Shown here in pieces: positions 45,129-55,053 of a stretch of DNA of 64,000 bases. Made by a program: the position numbers and the translations under genes. The notes under the pieces were generated by a model. That model worked only from the letters and a program-made list of their open reading frames with translations. It was not told the DNA's origin and did not search any database. The stretch's first letter is position 1, and every line of letters begins with the position of its first letter. Source of the stretch: an uncultured Pontibacter sp. (GTDB lineage Bacteria > Bacteroidota > Bacteroidia > Cytophagales > Hymenobacteraceae); the NCBI GenBank assembly GCA_947499125.1, contig CANMMP010000001.1, positions 620,001 to 684,000 of the forward strand, in the 5' to 3' direction.

Positions 45129-45158
45129 GTTGTATTTAATAAAAAATATGTAGCTTTA
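45129..45158 (+). promoter_or_regulatory. Promoter for the DinB-family gene
   Basis: GTTG is followed by 18 bases and then TAGCTTTA, one base from TAnnTTTG. The start codon lies 27 bases later. Confidence 0.55.
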
Positions 45159-45184
45159 GACACGTTCCAACCCTTATTATCCGT

Positions 45185-45751
45185 ATGAGTTCAGCAGTTT
45201 TTAGCCACGTACTATTTATGAATCCAAAGCTGGAAGTTAAGTATTTATACCTTGAAAAGTCGCGAAACAAGTTGTTAAACGACCTGCAAAGTATAGATGA
45301 TGCCTTACTGAACACCTGCCCTGCTGATGGCAAATGGTCTATCGGGCAGATCGTAGCGCACATGCATCAGGTGGAACAATTAACGATTGGCTATATCCGT
45401 AAAAAGGTACAACAGGAAGCTGAATTACAGAACTCCGGCTTCAAAAATATAGCAAAGTCGTTGTTACTGAAAGCCGCACTTAACTCAGGCATGAAGTTTA
45501 AAGCTCCTGAAATGACTGCATCCGTTCCGGACCAGGTATCGCTGAATAAAGTACGTTTACAATGGGACGATACCCGTTTTAAAATGGAGGACCTCCTGAC
45601 AGAACTTCCTCCTGCCCTGCTGGATAAATGTATATTCAGGCACCCTTATGCCGGCATGCTGACGGCTTCGCAAACACTTACTTTTCTGCAGGACCACTTT
45701 AACCATCATTTGCAGCAGATCAGGCAAATAAAGCAACAGCTTGTGAAGTAA
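45185..45751 (+). CDS. DinB family protein
   Basis: A 188-residue four-helix protein of the DinB / YfiT-like metal-binding superfamily. The expected three His are visible: His in IGQIVAHMHQVEQ, and the pair in LQDHFNHHLQQIRQIK. CPADGKWSIGQIVAH is the family's core motif. Members include thiol-dependent S-transferases (bacillithiol-linked) and proteins of unknown function. The start could also be the ATG 11 codons downstream. Confidence 0.87.
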   Translation: MSSAVFSHVLFMNPKLEVKYLYLEKSRNKLLNDLQSIDDALLNTCPADGKWSIGQIVAHMHQVEQLTIGYIRKKVQQEAELQNSGFKNIAKSLLLKAALNSGMKFKAPEMTASVPDQVSLNKVRLQWDDTRFKMEDLLTELPPALLDKCIFRHPYAGMLTASQTLTFLQDHFNHHLQQIRQIKQQLVK

Positions 45752-45802
45752 ACTATCTTCGGGACAGTGCAGTACATAGTAGCTATACTTAACCTATAGC
45801 CT

Positions 45803-46408
45803 ATGGTTACTCAAAACTTTCCTGCCTTTATGGGCGTGGATTATGGTTCGAAACTGGCTGGAACAACTGCCGCCGCTATGCTCCTTAACGGGCAGATACA
45901 CATCTGGCAGAGTGCAAACGGTGAGGATGCAGATGTGTTCCTATTAAACCTGGTAACAACCTATAAGCCGGCTTCTGTTTTTATAGATGCCCCGCTCACA
46001 TTGCCTAAAGTATACAGCCAGCTGCCTTATACTTCCGATTCCGACTTTTTTTACCGTGCCTGCGACCGTGAGGTGCAAGCCATGTCGCCGATGTTTATAG
46101 GTGGGCTAACAGCAAGAGCCATAAAACTGCGCACAACCCTGGCCGAACAAGGTATTGCCCTCCTGGAAACCTACCCTTCTCAACTTGCCAAACTACTTTT
46201 TGCCCATCAGAAAGGGTATAAAAAAGACCTTGCTGTGTTACCAAATATGGCAGAACAGTTGCAAGGCCTTTTAAACTATAAGGTAGTGCAAACTCCTGCC
46301 AATTGGCACCAGTTTGATGCATTGCTTGCCTGGTTTAGTGGTTACAGGCACCTACTCGGCGATGCGGAACTATACGGCGATGCCAACGAAGGCCGCATCA
46401 TCGTTTAG
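45803..46408 (+). CDS. DUF429-like predicted RNase H-fold nuclease
   Basis: The 201 residues begin with FMGVDYGSKLAGTTAAAML, an RNase H-like first strand with its acidic residue. SVFIDAPLTLP (second acidic strand), a middle CDREVQAMSPMFIGGLTARA, LLETYPSQLAKLL and a late WHQFDALLAW (third Asp) follow. This order fits the DUF429 family of predicted nucleases. No activity is established. It ends in a four-base overlap with the convergent lipoprotein gene. Confidence 0.75.
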   Translation: MVTQNFPAFMGVDYGSKLAGTTAAAMLLNGQIHIWQSANGEDADVFLLNLVTTYKPASVFIDAPLTLPKVYSQLPYTSDSDFFYRACDREVQAMSPMFIGGLTARAIKLRTTLAEQGIALLETYPSQLAKLLFAHQKGYKKDLAVLPNMAEQLQGLLNYKVVQTPANWHQFDALLAWFSGYRHLLGDAELYGDANEGRIIV

Positions 46409-47013
46409 TTATTGCCACCTAAGTCGCCGGCTGTTTCAAGTGTGCGGAACTCCATTTGCAGGGCTCTTATCTTCACCTCGTCATCCGTTGGCAGGTCATC
46501 GTCAATCTCATCCTTGCGGTCGTTTAGTGATTTAAGTACCAGCTTAGCCATTTCCCAGTCTTCGTTGGTCCAGGTGCCGTGCAGGTTGCGCACATTCTCT
46601 AATAGCGTAATATATACCTGCCGTACGTTGCTTTGCGCTATCGTAGATTTATCGGCATAAGTGCCCAGCAGTTTTTGTTCCCATTCGGCAAGGCGGGCCG
46701 CACGCAGGTTACGTTCATACTCATCTCCGGCGGTTTTAAATTCATCTTTCAGCGCGCTGTACTCTTGCTTTAGCTCATCCGAGAAGTTTTCCTGCTTTGC
46801 ATCCAGTTCTTCTGTCCGGTTCTCAAAATCTGTTTTGGCGCGCTTCCAGTCTTCTTCGGTGCGGTCGGCTATATTAGCTGTTGTCTGGCCTACCCAGTTC
46901 CTGAAATCGCTTAGCTCGTCTTCCACCTCCCGCTCTTTGGAAGTGGTGCAACTCCCCAGCCACATGGTGGTCATCAAAATAAGGGTTAGAGTTTTTATGA
47001 AGTATAGTTTCAT
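46405..47013 (-). CDS. Coiled-coil lipoprotein, DUF6565-like
   Basis: A 202-residue lipoprotein (lipobox WLGSC, Cys22) whose mature part is helical and highly charged (RTEEDWKRAKTDFENRTEELD, LKQEYSALKDEFKTAGDEYE), typical of periplasmic coiled-coil lipoproteins in Bacteroidota. I start it at ATG 47013, which opens the signal sequence; a longer frame to 47118 adds 35 residues of no clear meaning. The function is unknown. The stop codon overlaps that of the convergent gene. Confidence 0.8.
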   Translation of the reverse strand: MKLYFIKTLTLILMTTMWLGSCTTSKEREVEDELSDFRNWVGQTTANIADRTEEDWKRAKTDFENRTEELDAKQENFSDELKQEYSALKDEFKTAGDEYERNLRAARLAEWEQKLLGTYADKSTIAQSNVRQVYITLLENVRNLHGTWTNEDWEMAKLVLKSLNDRKDEIDDDLPTDDEVKIRALQMEFRTLETAGDLGGNN

Positions 47014-47327
47014 GGTAGTGTGTCTGTTAGTTTTATCCTCTTTATTACGAATCCTTATATTGAAAGATATACCTGAAACACGGCTATAGTTAAAAGCTAA
47101 ATATTTAACAATCAGCAACTTTAATAAACCATACCAAATCAGGAACGTAAATAACTACAAGCCCTCTAACAAGAATAGTATTACAATAAGCGCGCTATTA
47201 GCGCCCCTCTAACTGTAAAGCACCCTTTTGCCTACACAGGTAATAAGACCGTAATAGCCTGTACTACGAGTATGCGCGTTTAATTATGCACAAGTGTAGT
47301 ATGGGCTATGGTTTTATAGTAGCAGCA
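47014..47327. other. Intergenic region, no gene seen
   Basis: Holds the leader of the coiled-coil lipoprotein gene (minus) and a short inverted sequence (TAAGCGCGCTATTAGCGC, about 47188-47205). Nothing else is recognised. Confidence 0.4.
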
Positions 47328-47370
47328 TAAAAAAAGCGACTCCCGCCATGAAAAGGAGCCGCTTTTTATA
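47328..47370 (-). terminator. Terminator of the thioredoxin-domain gene
   Basis: AAAAAGCGGCTCC pairs with GGAGTCGCTTTTT on the minus strand (one mismatch), with a run of T after it. It begins about 22 bases after the stop. Confidence 0.85.
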
Positions 47371-47391
47371 GTTTAAAGGCTTTATGCCTGT

Positions 47392-48567
47392 TTACATCTT
47401 TTTGATCTTGTCCAGTAATTCTTCGGTGCCACTAACATCCTCTCCCATTTTTTTACCGGCTGCAATGGCCTTCACGGCTTGTTCCTGTGCTTTCTCTTTC
47501 TGGCCGAGCTTATAAAGCAGGGCCGCATGCGTATCGAGGTTATGGAAGCCCGGCTCTAAGCTCACTGACTTTGCGGCCCACTTCTCAGCCTGCTGCAGCA
47601 TTGTTTTATCTTCTATAGTTTCATAGTAACGCCACGCAATAGAGTTAAGTGCTGATGAGTTATCCATCATATACTTGTCGACGAACTTGCTTGTAGCCTC
47701 ATGGAACTTGGGCATATCCTGCTGGCGCTCGTAATACACCATGTCCGCTTGCAACAAGGTCTTTTCGCCGGATTTTAGGTTTAGCGCTTTGAATTCCGAC
47801 TTCAGTTTATTTAGCTGCGCATCGTCGCCTTGTGCTGCTGCACGCATTATTTGCTGGCCATACACGTTGCTTATTTTGTTCTCCACTGAGTCAAGGGTAT
47901 ACTTCTGGGCATAAGCATCGCGGTTCTTAACAAAGTTTACGAACACCGGCGACTGCAGGCTGTTAATATTTTCGTAGATCAGGTTCCAGTTGCCGCGCTC
48001 CTGTAACTGTGCCGGTTTCAGACTGGCAAAATACTTTTCTGCTACTTCTTCGCCATTCAGGGCAGATTCGTTCAGCACTTTTAGGTAGCTCATCATAAAC
48101 TCCGGCGAGCGGTCGCCACCGTCATATTTTTTCTGATACGAGGCAAAGTTTTTAGCCGGGTCTTTAGCAACAGCTGCTACCTCCAAAAACATTTCGGCTG
48201 GCCTTGCCCCAACCGTGCGGTGCATTACGCTACCATCGGCATTTAAAAAAAGGAAGCTTGGGTAAGCCTGCACCTGGTATTTTGTGGCCATTTCAACACC
48301 CTCTCCTTTTTCCATGTCCAGTTTATAGCTTACATAGTTAGTGTTGAAATAGTCAGCTACCGCATCATTTACAAACACATTTTTGTCCATCCACTTGCAG
48401 GGGCCACACCACACAGCGTATGCATCAATAAAGACAGGTTTATTCTCGGCCTTGGCCTGCGCCATTATCTCGGCAACAGTGCCTTTCCTGAAATTGATCT
48501 CTTTAGTTTGTGCCCAGGCTGCACCACTAAGCAGCACTACCAGCAGCAGGAGAAACGATTTTTTCAT
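47392..48567 (-). CDS. Exported thioredoxin-domain protein with helical tail
   Basis: A 391-residue secreted protein: signal peptide (KKSFLLLLVVLLSGAAWA), a thioredoxin fold (about 22-145) with CGPC at 54-57, the cis-Pro in VQAYPSFLFL, then a helical region to the end with TPR-like repeats. It likely reduces disulfides in the periplasm or acts on a bound partner. The tail is common in Bacteroidota thioredoxin-family proteins of unknown partner. ATG at 48567. Confidence 0.9.
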   Translation of the reverse strand: MKKSFLLLLVVLLSGAAWAQTKEINFRKGTVAEIMAQAKAENKPVFIDAYAVWCGPCKWMDKNVFVNDAVADYFNTNYVSYKLDMEKGEGVEMATKYQVQAYPSFLFLNADGSVMHRTVGARPAEMFLEVAAVAKDPAKNFASYQKKYDGGDRSPEFMMSYLKVLNESALNGEEVAEKYFASLKPAQLQERGNWNLIYENINSLQSPVFVNFVKNRDAYAQKYTLDSVENKISNVYGQQIMRAAAQGDDAQLNKLKSEFKALNLKSGEKTLLQADMVYYERQQDMPKFHEATSKFVDKYMMDNSSALNSIAWRYYETIEDKTMLQQAEKWAAKSVSLEPGFHNLDTHAALLYKLGQKEKAQEQAVKAIAAGKKMGEDVSGTEELLDKIKKM

Positions 48568-48783
48568 ATGGTTTAATGGATTAAAGGATTGACTCCTATG
48601 TCGGAGCTTCTATTGCAAACTAACTATATAGCTTAAACGAAAACTATACTTTAAATTATACTTTTTTACGGAAAAATTAGCAGATAACTACTACTTTTTA
48701 TCTTAACAGGACAAATGTACCTATTAAACCGTAGGATAAGCAGATGAATAAGGTCTTAACGCGCTTATAGAACATAGATATTT

Positions 48784-49257
48784 ATGACAAAACAGGAAGA
48801 ATTTATGATGGAGGCTATTAAGCTATCTGTTGAGAAAATGGAAGCAGGCTTTGGTGGGCCATTCGGGGCGGTAGTTGTTTGTGGTGGGCAGATCATTGCG
48901 CGCGGCTATAACAATGTGCTCTCTTCGAATGACCCAACTGCCCACGCTGAAGTAGATGCTATCCGGAAAGCCTGCCAGGCCTTAGGCACTTACCAATTAG
49001 ATAACTGCGAACTATATACCAGCTGCGAGCCCTGCCCTATGTGCCTGGGTGCTATCTACTGGGCTCGTCCTAAAAAAGTATACTATGGCAATACTAAAGC
49101 AGACGCAGCCCACATCGGTTTCGACGATCAGTTTATTTACGATGAAATAGACAAACCTCTAACTGACCGCGCTATACCAATGGAACAACTTCTCCCCGAC
49201 CAGGCCAAAGAAGCCTTCAACCGTTGGGCTGATAAGATGGACAAGAAACTGTACTAA
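48784..49257 (+). CDS. Nucleoside deaminase, probably guanine deaminase
   Basis: The 157 residues form a cytidine-deaminase fold with zinc ligands His54, Cys84 and Cys87 (HAE and PCPMC motifs) and catalytic Glu56. The stretch LYTSCEPCPMCLGAIYWARP and the C-terminal AAHIGFDDQFIYDEI match the GuaD-type guanine deaminase more closely than TadA, whose tRNA-binding tail is absent. The proposed reaction is guanine to xanthine. It is monocistronic. Confidence 0.85.
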   Translation: MTKQEEFMMEAIKLSVEKMEAGFGGPFGAVVVCGGQIIARGYNNVLSSNDPTAHAEVDAIRKACQALGTYQLDNCELYTSCEPCPMCLGAIYWARPKKVYYGNTKADAAHIGFDDQFIYDEIDKPLTDRAIPMEQLLPDQAKEAFNRWADKMDKKLY

Positions 49258-49402
49258 TCTAGTGGACTGTAGGTCTGACTCTTCAGAATTTAATTTCGGT
49301 TACCCAGATCAACTATAACTTCATCAGACACATAGTGGTTTAAAGAAACTGGGAGGTCAGTTTAATTTTTATAATTACCGTCTTACTTCCTTTTCATTAA
49401 TC

Positions 49403-49440
49403 AAAAAAAGAGACGCAAAGTATTGCGTCTCTTTAATGTT
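49403..49440. terminator. Bidirectional terminator
   Basis: AAAGAGACGCAA pairs perfectly with TTGCGTCTCTTT around AGTA. An A run precedes it (a T run on the minus strand). It serves the convergent deaminase and stress-protein genes. Confidence 0.92.
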
Positions 49441-49493
49441 AATCTTCTTCCTATAAATTCAATAGATCTCCATTGACCGAAGACCAGACAAAA

Positions 49494-50345
49494 CTATAAC
49501 CTGTTCGTCTCTGCTTTGTCCCTTCTTTGCAGGTCCAGCAGGGTGCCGTTTTCAGGCAGGGCCAGCATAGGTACTTTCAGGTTCTGGAGCAATCGTGATG
49601 TGACGCTGCTGTGCATGATCTTATCCAAGAAAATGCGGTTAAGTATTGTAAAAGCTACCAGGTTGGCCCCGTTCTCGTGCACATACTTAGAGATACCATC
49701 GGCTATACTTTTCTCTTCAATTTCTACAAAAGATATCTCCGCACCCGGAAACTGCTTTACCAATTCCTCTTTAATGTAGTCGTTATCGATATAGTTTTGC
49801 TGGCTGCCGCTTTTTATATGCAGGAAAGTAAGCGATGCGTTCATCAGTTCTTTAAGCTGCAACAACTGCATGGCCGTTACCTGGTCGCCGTTCTCGAAAT
49901 CTGCGGCATATACAATATGCTCTATCGGTTTTATCTCAGCGCCTTCAGGTATAGCCAGCACAGGGCAAAGGCCCCGTTTCGCAATCGATTCGGTTGTAGT
50001 GCCAAACATCTTCTTGGTAAAGTTTTTCGCACCACCAGTACCCATTACCACCAGTGTTACGCCTAATTGTTCAACTGCTTTACTGATTTCATTTGTAGCG
50101 CTTCCTTCTCTTATAATATAGCGAACCGTTACATTCTCAGTTTTAACACGAGCCAGCAACGTATCTAATTTCGCTTCAACCTCTTCTATATTTCTACTGT
50201 TATCCAGGCCGGGCAAAACGTTCGTTCTTTCGAGGGTATGCAGCACTACCACCTCTGCATCAGTTCGGGTTGCAAGATCTACGGCATACTCCAGGGCGCG
50301 TAATGCATTTTCAGAAAAATCAACAGGTACAAGAAGTGTCTTCAT
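49494..50345 (-). CDS. Universal stress protein with two UspA domains
   Basis: A 283-residue tandem UspA protein. Domain 1 is about 1-140 and domain 2 about 145-270. Domain 1 carries the ATP-binding motif (VVMGTGGAKNFTKKMFGTTTE, following the G-x2-G-x9-G-S/T rule) and VPVDFSENALRALEYAVDLA at its start. Domain 2 lacks a clear copy of the motif and is probably degenerate. It may be co-transcribed with the small upstream frame 50357-50593. Confidence 0.92.
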   Translation of the reverse strand: MKTLLVPVDFSENALRALEYAVDLATRTDAEVVVLHTLERTNVLPGLDNSRNIEEVEAKLDTLLARVKTENVTVRYIIREGSATNEISKAVEQLGVTLVVMGTGGAKNFTKKMFGTTTESIAKRGLCPVLAIPEGAEIKPIEHIVYAADFENGDQVTAMQLLQLKELMNASLTFLHIKSGSQQNYIDNDYIKEELVKQFPGAEISFVEIEEKSIADGISKYVHENGANLVAFTILNRIFLDKIMHSSVTSRLLQNLKVPMLALPENGTLLDLQRRDKAETNRL

Positions 50346-50356
50346 GGTTTTACTTT

Positions 50357-50593
50357 TTAATTTAATAATTCAGGCAACTGTCTGTCACCATATTTTATCA
50401 TATTCAAATTTACCTGGCTTGTCTTTAATAAAGTATAACTACTATCATCATTCCTATTGATAATGGTCATCAAAAGTTGGCGAAGTTCACGGGTAATTTT
50501 GAGAGGCCCCGGAATTATGAAGTTGTTATCAATACAACCAGCCCTGAAAGCAGCCACGGATGGCACTGCCACGTAAATGGAATCCTGCAACAT
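50357..50593 (-). CDS. Small uncharacterised protein (uncertain)
   Basis: A 78-residue frame with an ATG start, ending 11 bases before the universal stress protein gene. Its composition (LRQLLMTIINRNDDSSYTLL) is protein-like and it does not lie opposite a larger gene. I recognise no family. It could be a real leader gene of the stress protein or a chance frame. Confidence 0.4.
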   Translation of the reverse strand: MLQDSIYVAVPSVAAFRAGCIDNNFIIPGPLKITRELRQLLMTIINRNDDSSYTLLKTSQVNLNMIKYGDRQLPELLN

Positions 50594-50768
50594 TTACTTA
50601 CTATAAGTATACAGCCAAAAGTCCTTTTTGTTCAGATAACAGTCTTTTGGTAACCTTAACCTAAGGTTTAACTAAGCATAAGAATTATAACAGGTTATGG
50701 CTTGCTTCGTAGCTTTAAACAAACCTATTCCGTAAAAAATCAGGCACCATTACCTGCACCTATAAACT

Positions 50769-53519
50769 ATGCCTACTTTAGAAAAAACTATACCTGACCA
50801 GCCTCTGACATTAGACAAGGCACACCCCTGGCATAGCCTTAAACCAGGCGAAGTACTGGAGCTACTGCAGGTATCTGCTGATGCAGGTTTAAGTGATGAG
50901 CAGGTTGCACAGCGCCGGGAGCAGTTTGGCCAAAATATCATGACACCCAAAGCACAGCAGAGTGCGCTGATCCGGTTCCTGTTACAATTTCATCAACCGC
51001 TAATTTACATTTTACTCGCCTCCACCGTCATCTCTATTCTGTTGCAGGAGTACATCGATGCCATTGTGATATTTGCTGTGGTTATAGTTAACGCTATTAT
51101 AGGTTATATACAGGAGTCTAAAGCGCTGGAAGCGATAGATGCGCTGGCCAAAAGCATGACTGCCAGGGCGCAGGTTATCCGGAATGGCAGAAAACAGAAT
51201 TTAGATGCGCAGGAACTGGTGCCCGGTGATATAGTACTGATACAATCCGGCGATAAGTTTCCGGCTGATGTGCGGCTGGTACATGAACGCGACCTTAAAG
51301 TAGATGAATCGGCACTTACCGGGGAGTCTGTGCCTGTAGAGAAAGATCTAGCGCCAGTAGCAGCCGACGATGTGCTAGGCGACCGTCTTGGTATGGGGTT
51401 TTCGTCTACAGTTGTAACATTTGGGCAAGGCAAAGGAGTAGTAACCTCCACCGGAGACCACACTGAAGTAGGTAAAATCCAGCGGTCTATTGCCGGGGCC
51501 CAGAACCTGGAAACACCACTGACTATAAAGATTAAGGAATTCAGCAATTTGCTGCTTTGGGTTATACTTGCTCTTTCTGCGGCAGTTATTATAGTTGAAA
51601 CCTTTAGAGGAGAACCATTTGCTGAATCGTTTATGATAGCTGTAGCGCTTGCTGTCGGCGCTATCCCCGAAGGTTTACCTGTGGCGGTTACTATAATGCT
51701 GGCCCTGGGTGTATCTAAAATGGCAAAACGGCAGGCTATTATCCGTAAGCTGGTGGCCGTAGAAACCTTGGGCAGCACCAACGTTATCTGTTCCGATAAA
51801 ACCGGTACGCTTACCGAAAACCAGATGACCGTGCAGGAAATTATAGCCGGAGATAAGAATTATGCCGTTTCCGGTTTGGGCTATCGACCTGATGGACAGA
51901 TACTGGACGGAGATAAAAAGGCAGACCTGGATACAAATAAAGCACTTGAACTCTGCCTTATAGCTGGCGCACTTTGCAACGACAGCACAGTAAAGGAAAA
52001 AGATGGCCAGTTTTATATTGAAGGAGACCCAACCGAAGGCGCACTGGTTGTAGCAGCACAAAAGGCAGTTCTGGCAACCCACAACCTGGAGCGCGACATG
52101 CCCCGCAAAGATGCTATTCCTTTCGAGTCGGATTACCAATACATGGCTACTTTGCATGGCGGTAATAAGCCCGTTATTTTCCTGAAAGGCTCTTTAGAAG
52201 CTATACTGGAGCGCAGCGATAAGGCTATGCAGCCAGATGGCAGCTTATCAGATATAAATAAAGAAAAGATAAGCCACCAGGTAGAGAAAATGGCGGCAGA
52301 TGGGTTGCGTGTACTTGCTTTTGCTATGGCAGATGCTCCGTCAGATATGCAGCATATTCATCATCAGCATACCAGTTCGGGACTTGTGTTTTTAGGAATG
52401 CAGGGCATGATGGACCCACCACGCAAAGAAGCAGTAGAAGCCGTAAAGTTGTGCCAGCAGGCAGGTATAGAGGTAAAAATGATCACCGGAGACCATGCTG
52501 CCACTGCTGCAGCCATTGCCAGCCAGATAGGCCTGAAAGGATTACATGAAAATGGTAAACTGGTAGCCATAACCGGTAAAGAACTGAATAACATTGATGA
52601 TGTTACCCTGCAGGATGTAGCCGAGAAAATTGCTGTGTTCGCGCGCGTGGCACCTGAGCAGAAACTACGGCTGGTAAAAGCCTTACAAACCCGCAACCAC
52701 ATAGTTGCCATGACGGGTGATGGCGTAAACGACGGCCCTGCTTTAAAACAAGCCAATATTGGCATAGCAATGGGTATAACTGGCACCGATGTAGCCAAAG
52801 ATGCAGCCGATATGGTACTGACCGACGACAACTTTTCGTCGATAGAAGGCGCTGTGGAAGAAGGCCGTGGCGTGTTTGATAACCTCACAAAATTTATAGT
52901 TTGGACACTGCCAACGAACTTGGGCGAAGGGTTAGTTATATTAACAGCCGTTACACTTGGCTCACAATTACCAATGCAACCGGTTCAGCTGCTCTGGATA
53001 AACATGACTACATCGGTGCTGCTTGGGCTAACACTTGCCTTTGAGCCAAAGGAACCTGGCATTATGGATCGACCTCCACGCCCGGCAAATAAACCTATAC
53101 TGAGCTTCGACCTGATGATGCGTACCTTACTGGTTGGTGTGATTTTGCTGATTGTGGCCTATGGTTTATACATGTACGAAATAGCACAGGGTGCTACCAG
53201 AGCCGAGGCCATGACGGTTACAACCACGGTTTTCGTAGTACTCGAATCGTTTTATTTACTGAATTGCCGCTCGTTGGTGCGACCACTTAAACACATCGGT
53301 TTCTTTACTAATATGTGGGTGTATTATGGTATAGCTATCATGTTCTTTTTCCAGGCCCTGTTCATCTACACCCCTTTCATGAACACGCTGTTTAACTCCA
53401 GTCCGTTAGATGCCATGCAATTGCTGCGCATTTTCGGGGCCGGCCTGGTGTTGCTGGTTATAGTTATGATAGAAAAATCGATCCGGTTTGGAGTAGAAAA
53501 GAGAAAGCGGAGGAAGTAA
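50769..53519 (+). CDS. Cation-transporting P-type ATPase (type II)
   Basis: A 916-residue ion pump. It has an N-terminal cation-ATPase domain (about 18-60), actuator loop TGES (184-187), PEGLP in the ion-binding helix (300-304), phosphorylation site DKTGTLT with Asp343, a nucleotide-binding domain (KGSLEAIL), hinge TGDGVNDGPALK and a C-terminal membrane block. The PEGLP motif and C-terminal helices place it in type II (Ca2+ or Na+/K+ type), with a SERCA/PMR1-like calcium pump most likely. No heavy-metal (CPx) motif is present. Confidence 0.93.
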   Translation: MPTLEKTIPDQPLTLDKAHPWHSLKPGEVLELLQVSADAGLSDEQVAQRREQFGQNIMTPKAQQSALIRFLLQFHQPLIYILLASTVISILLQEYIDAIVIFAVVIVNAIIGYIQESKALEAIDALAKSMTARAQVIRNGRKQNLDAQELVPGDIVLIQSGDKFPADVRLVHERDLKVDESALTGESVPVEKDLAPVAADDVLGDRLGMGFSSTVVTFGQGKGVVTSTGDHTEVGKIQRSIAGAQNLETPLTIKIKEFSNLLLWVILALSAAVIIVETFRGEPFAESFMIAVALAVGAIPEGLPVAVTIMLALGVSKMAKRQAIIRKLVAVETLGSTNVICSDKTGTLTENQMTVQEIIAGDKNYAVSGLGYRPDGQILDGDKKADLDTNKALELCLIAGALCNDSTVKEKDGQFYIEGDPTEGALVVAAQKAVLATHNLERDMPRKDAIPFESDYQYMATLHGGNKPVIFLKGSLEAILERSDKAMQPDGSLSDINKEKISHQVEKMAADGLRVLAFAMADAPSDMQHIHHQHTSSGLVFLGMQGMMDPPRKEAVEAVKLCQQAGIEVKMITGDHAATAAAIASQIGLKGLHENGKLVAITGKELNNIDDVTLQDVAEKIAVFARVAPEQKLRLVKALQTRNHIVAMTGDGVNDGPALKQANIGIAMGITGTDVAKDAADMVLTDDNFSSIEGAVEEGRGVFDNLTKFIVWTLPTNLGEGLVILTAVTLGSQLPMQPVQLLWINMTTSVLLGLTLAFEPKEPGIMDRPPRPANKPILSFDLMMRTLLVGVILLIVAYGLYMYEIAQGATRAEAMTVTTTVFVVLESFYLLNCRSLVRPLKHIGFFTNMWVYYGIAIMFFFQALFIYTPFMNTLFNSSPLDAMQLLRIFGAGLVLLVIVMIEKSIRFGVEKRKRRK

Positions 53520-53552
53520 AAAAGGCTGAACACGTTACATGCTCAGCCTTCC
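53519..53552 (-). terminator. Terminator of ffh
   Basis: AAGGCTGA pairs with TCAGCCTT around a 13-base loop. On the minus strand it is followed by a T run. It lies in the 56-base gap between two convergent genes and may also stop the ATPase transcript weakly. Confidence 0.75.
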
Positions 53553-53575
53553 TTATGTATAGTTTATAGTACCGG

Positions 53576-54913
53576 TTACCGGCGACCCATCATCTTGGCA
53601 AGGTTTCCTAAACCGCCTTTTGTTCCGGCCATCTTGTTCATCGACTTCATCATTTTGCGCATGTCGTTGAACTGTTTCATCAGGTTATTTACCTGCGTAA
53701 TGTCGGTGCCAGAGCCTTTCGCGATACGGGCACGGCGGCTACCGTTAATCATATCCGGGTTCTCACGCTCAGCTGGTGTCATCGATTTAATAATGGCTTC
53801 AATAGGCTTGAAGGCGTTGTCGTCGATCTCTACATCTTTCAGGGCTTTGCCAACACCCGGTATCATACCAACCAGGTCTTTGATATCACCCATTTTCTTT
53901 ATCTGCTCCAGCTGTGTCAGGAAGTCATCGAAGTTGAACTGGTTCTTGCGTATTTTCTTGTTGATACGCTTCGCCTCGTCCTCATCAAATGCCTGCTGCG
54001 CACGCTCCACCAGGGAAATAACGTCACCCATGCCCAGGATACGCTGCGCCATACGATCCGGGTAGAACAGGTCAAGCGCTTCCATTTTCTCACCAGTCGA
54101 GATAAACTTAATCGGCTTCTCAACAACAGCACGGATAGAAAGGGCCGCACCACCACGGGAGTCACCGTCTAACTTGGTAAGAACAACACCATCAAAGTTG
54201 ATGCGGTCGTTGAAAGCCTTAGCTGTGTTCACCGCATCCTGACCCGTCATGGAATCCACCACGAAGAGTGTTTCAGTTGGCTTAACAGCAGCTTTGATCT
54301 CGGCTATTTCTTTCATCATCGCCTCGTCCACGGCCAAACGACCGGCGGTATCGATGATAACTACTTTCTTATTTGTCTTTTTAGCGTGCTCAACAGCATT
54401 TAAAGCGATCTGAACAGGATTTTTGTTCTCAAGTTCAGTGTAGGCCTCTACGCCAACCTGCTCGGCCAAAACCTGCAGCTGGTTTATCGCAGCCGGACGG
54501 TACACGTCGCAAGCAGCTACCAACACCGATTTGCCCTGCTTCTTAAGATAGTTTGACAGCTTACCGGTAAAGGTTGTTTTACCAGAACCCTGCAGACCTG
54601 CAATAAGAATGATAGCCGGGTTGCCCGTAATGTTGATATCCTGCTTTTCGCCGCCCATTAACTCGGTCAGCTCTTCGTGCACGATCTTGATCATTAACTG
54701 GCCCGGAGACACGGAGATAAGTACATCCCGGCCCATGGCTTCGTCTTTGATCTTGTCGGTTACAGTTTTGGCAACTTTATAGTTTACGTCGGCATCTACG
54801 AGTGCGCGGCGCACCTCTTTTATAGTTGCTGCAACGTTGATCTCGGTAATGCTACCCTGGCCTTTAAGGGTTTTAAAGGCGCGGTCTAGTTTGTTACTTA
54901 AATTATCAAACAT
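53576..54913 (-). CDS. ffh: Signal recognition particle protein Ffh
   Basis: Ffh binds 4.5S RNA and signal sequences and delivers nascent chains to FtsY at the membrane. The 445 residues comprise an N domain (1-90), the GTPase G domain with GLQGSGKTTFTGKL (G1), DTAGRLAVDE (G3), TKLDGDSRGGAALS (G4 and following) and the C-terminal Met-rich M domain (about 300-445; MNKMAGTKGGLGNLAKMMG). The 4.5S RNA gene was not recognised in the neighbouring gaps. Confidence 0.97.
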   Translation of the reverse strand: MFDNLSNKLDRAFKTLKGQGSITEINVAATIKEVRRALVDADVNYKVAKTVTDKIKDEAMGRDVLISVSPGQLMIKIVHEELTELMGGEKQDINITGNPAIILIAGLQGSGKTTFTGKLSNYLKKQGKSVLVAACDVYRPAAINQLQVLAEQVGVEAYTELENKNPVQIALNAVEHAKKTNKKVVIIDTAGRLAVDEAMMKEIAEIKAAVKPTETLFVVDSMTGQDAVNTAKAFNDRINFDGVVLTKLDGDSRGGAALSIRAVVEKPIKFISTGEKMEALDLFYPDRMAQRILGMGDVISLVERAQQAFDEDEAKRINKKIRKNQFNFDDFLTQLEQIKKMGDIKDLVGMIPGVGKALKDVEIDDNAFKPIEAIIKSMTPAERENPDMINGSRRARIAKGSGTDITQVNNLMKQFNDMRKMMKSMNKMAGTKGGLGNLAKMMGRR

Positions 54914-55053
54914 CTCTTTCTTCTGGATTTACCTACAAAAATAAACAAATTTTACTTGTCAGGGCCAGTGATTAAAAATGATTTATGCGATTTGTATGAT
55001 TTTATACCTGGCTTAAACTATAAAAGTATAGATCATGAAATCGGACTGTTCTT

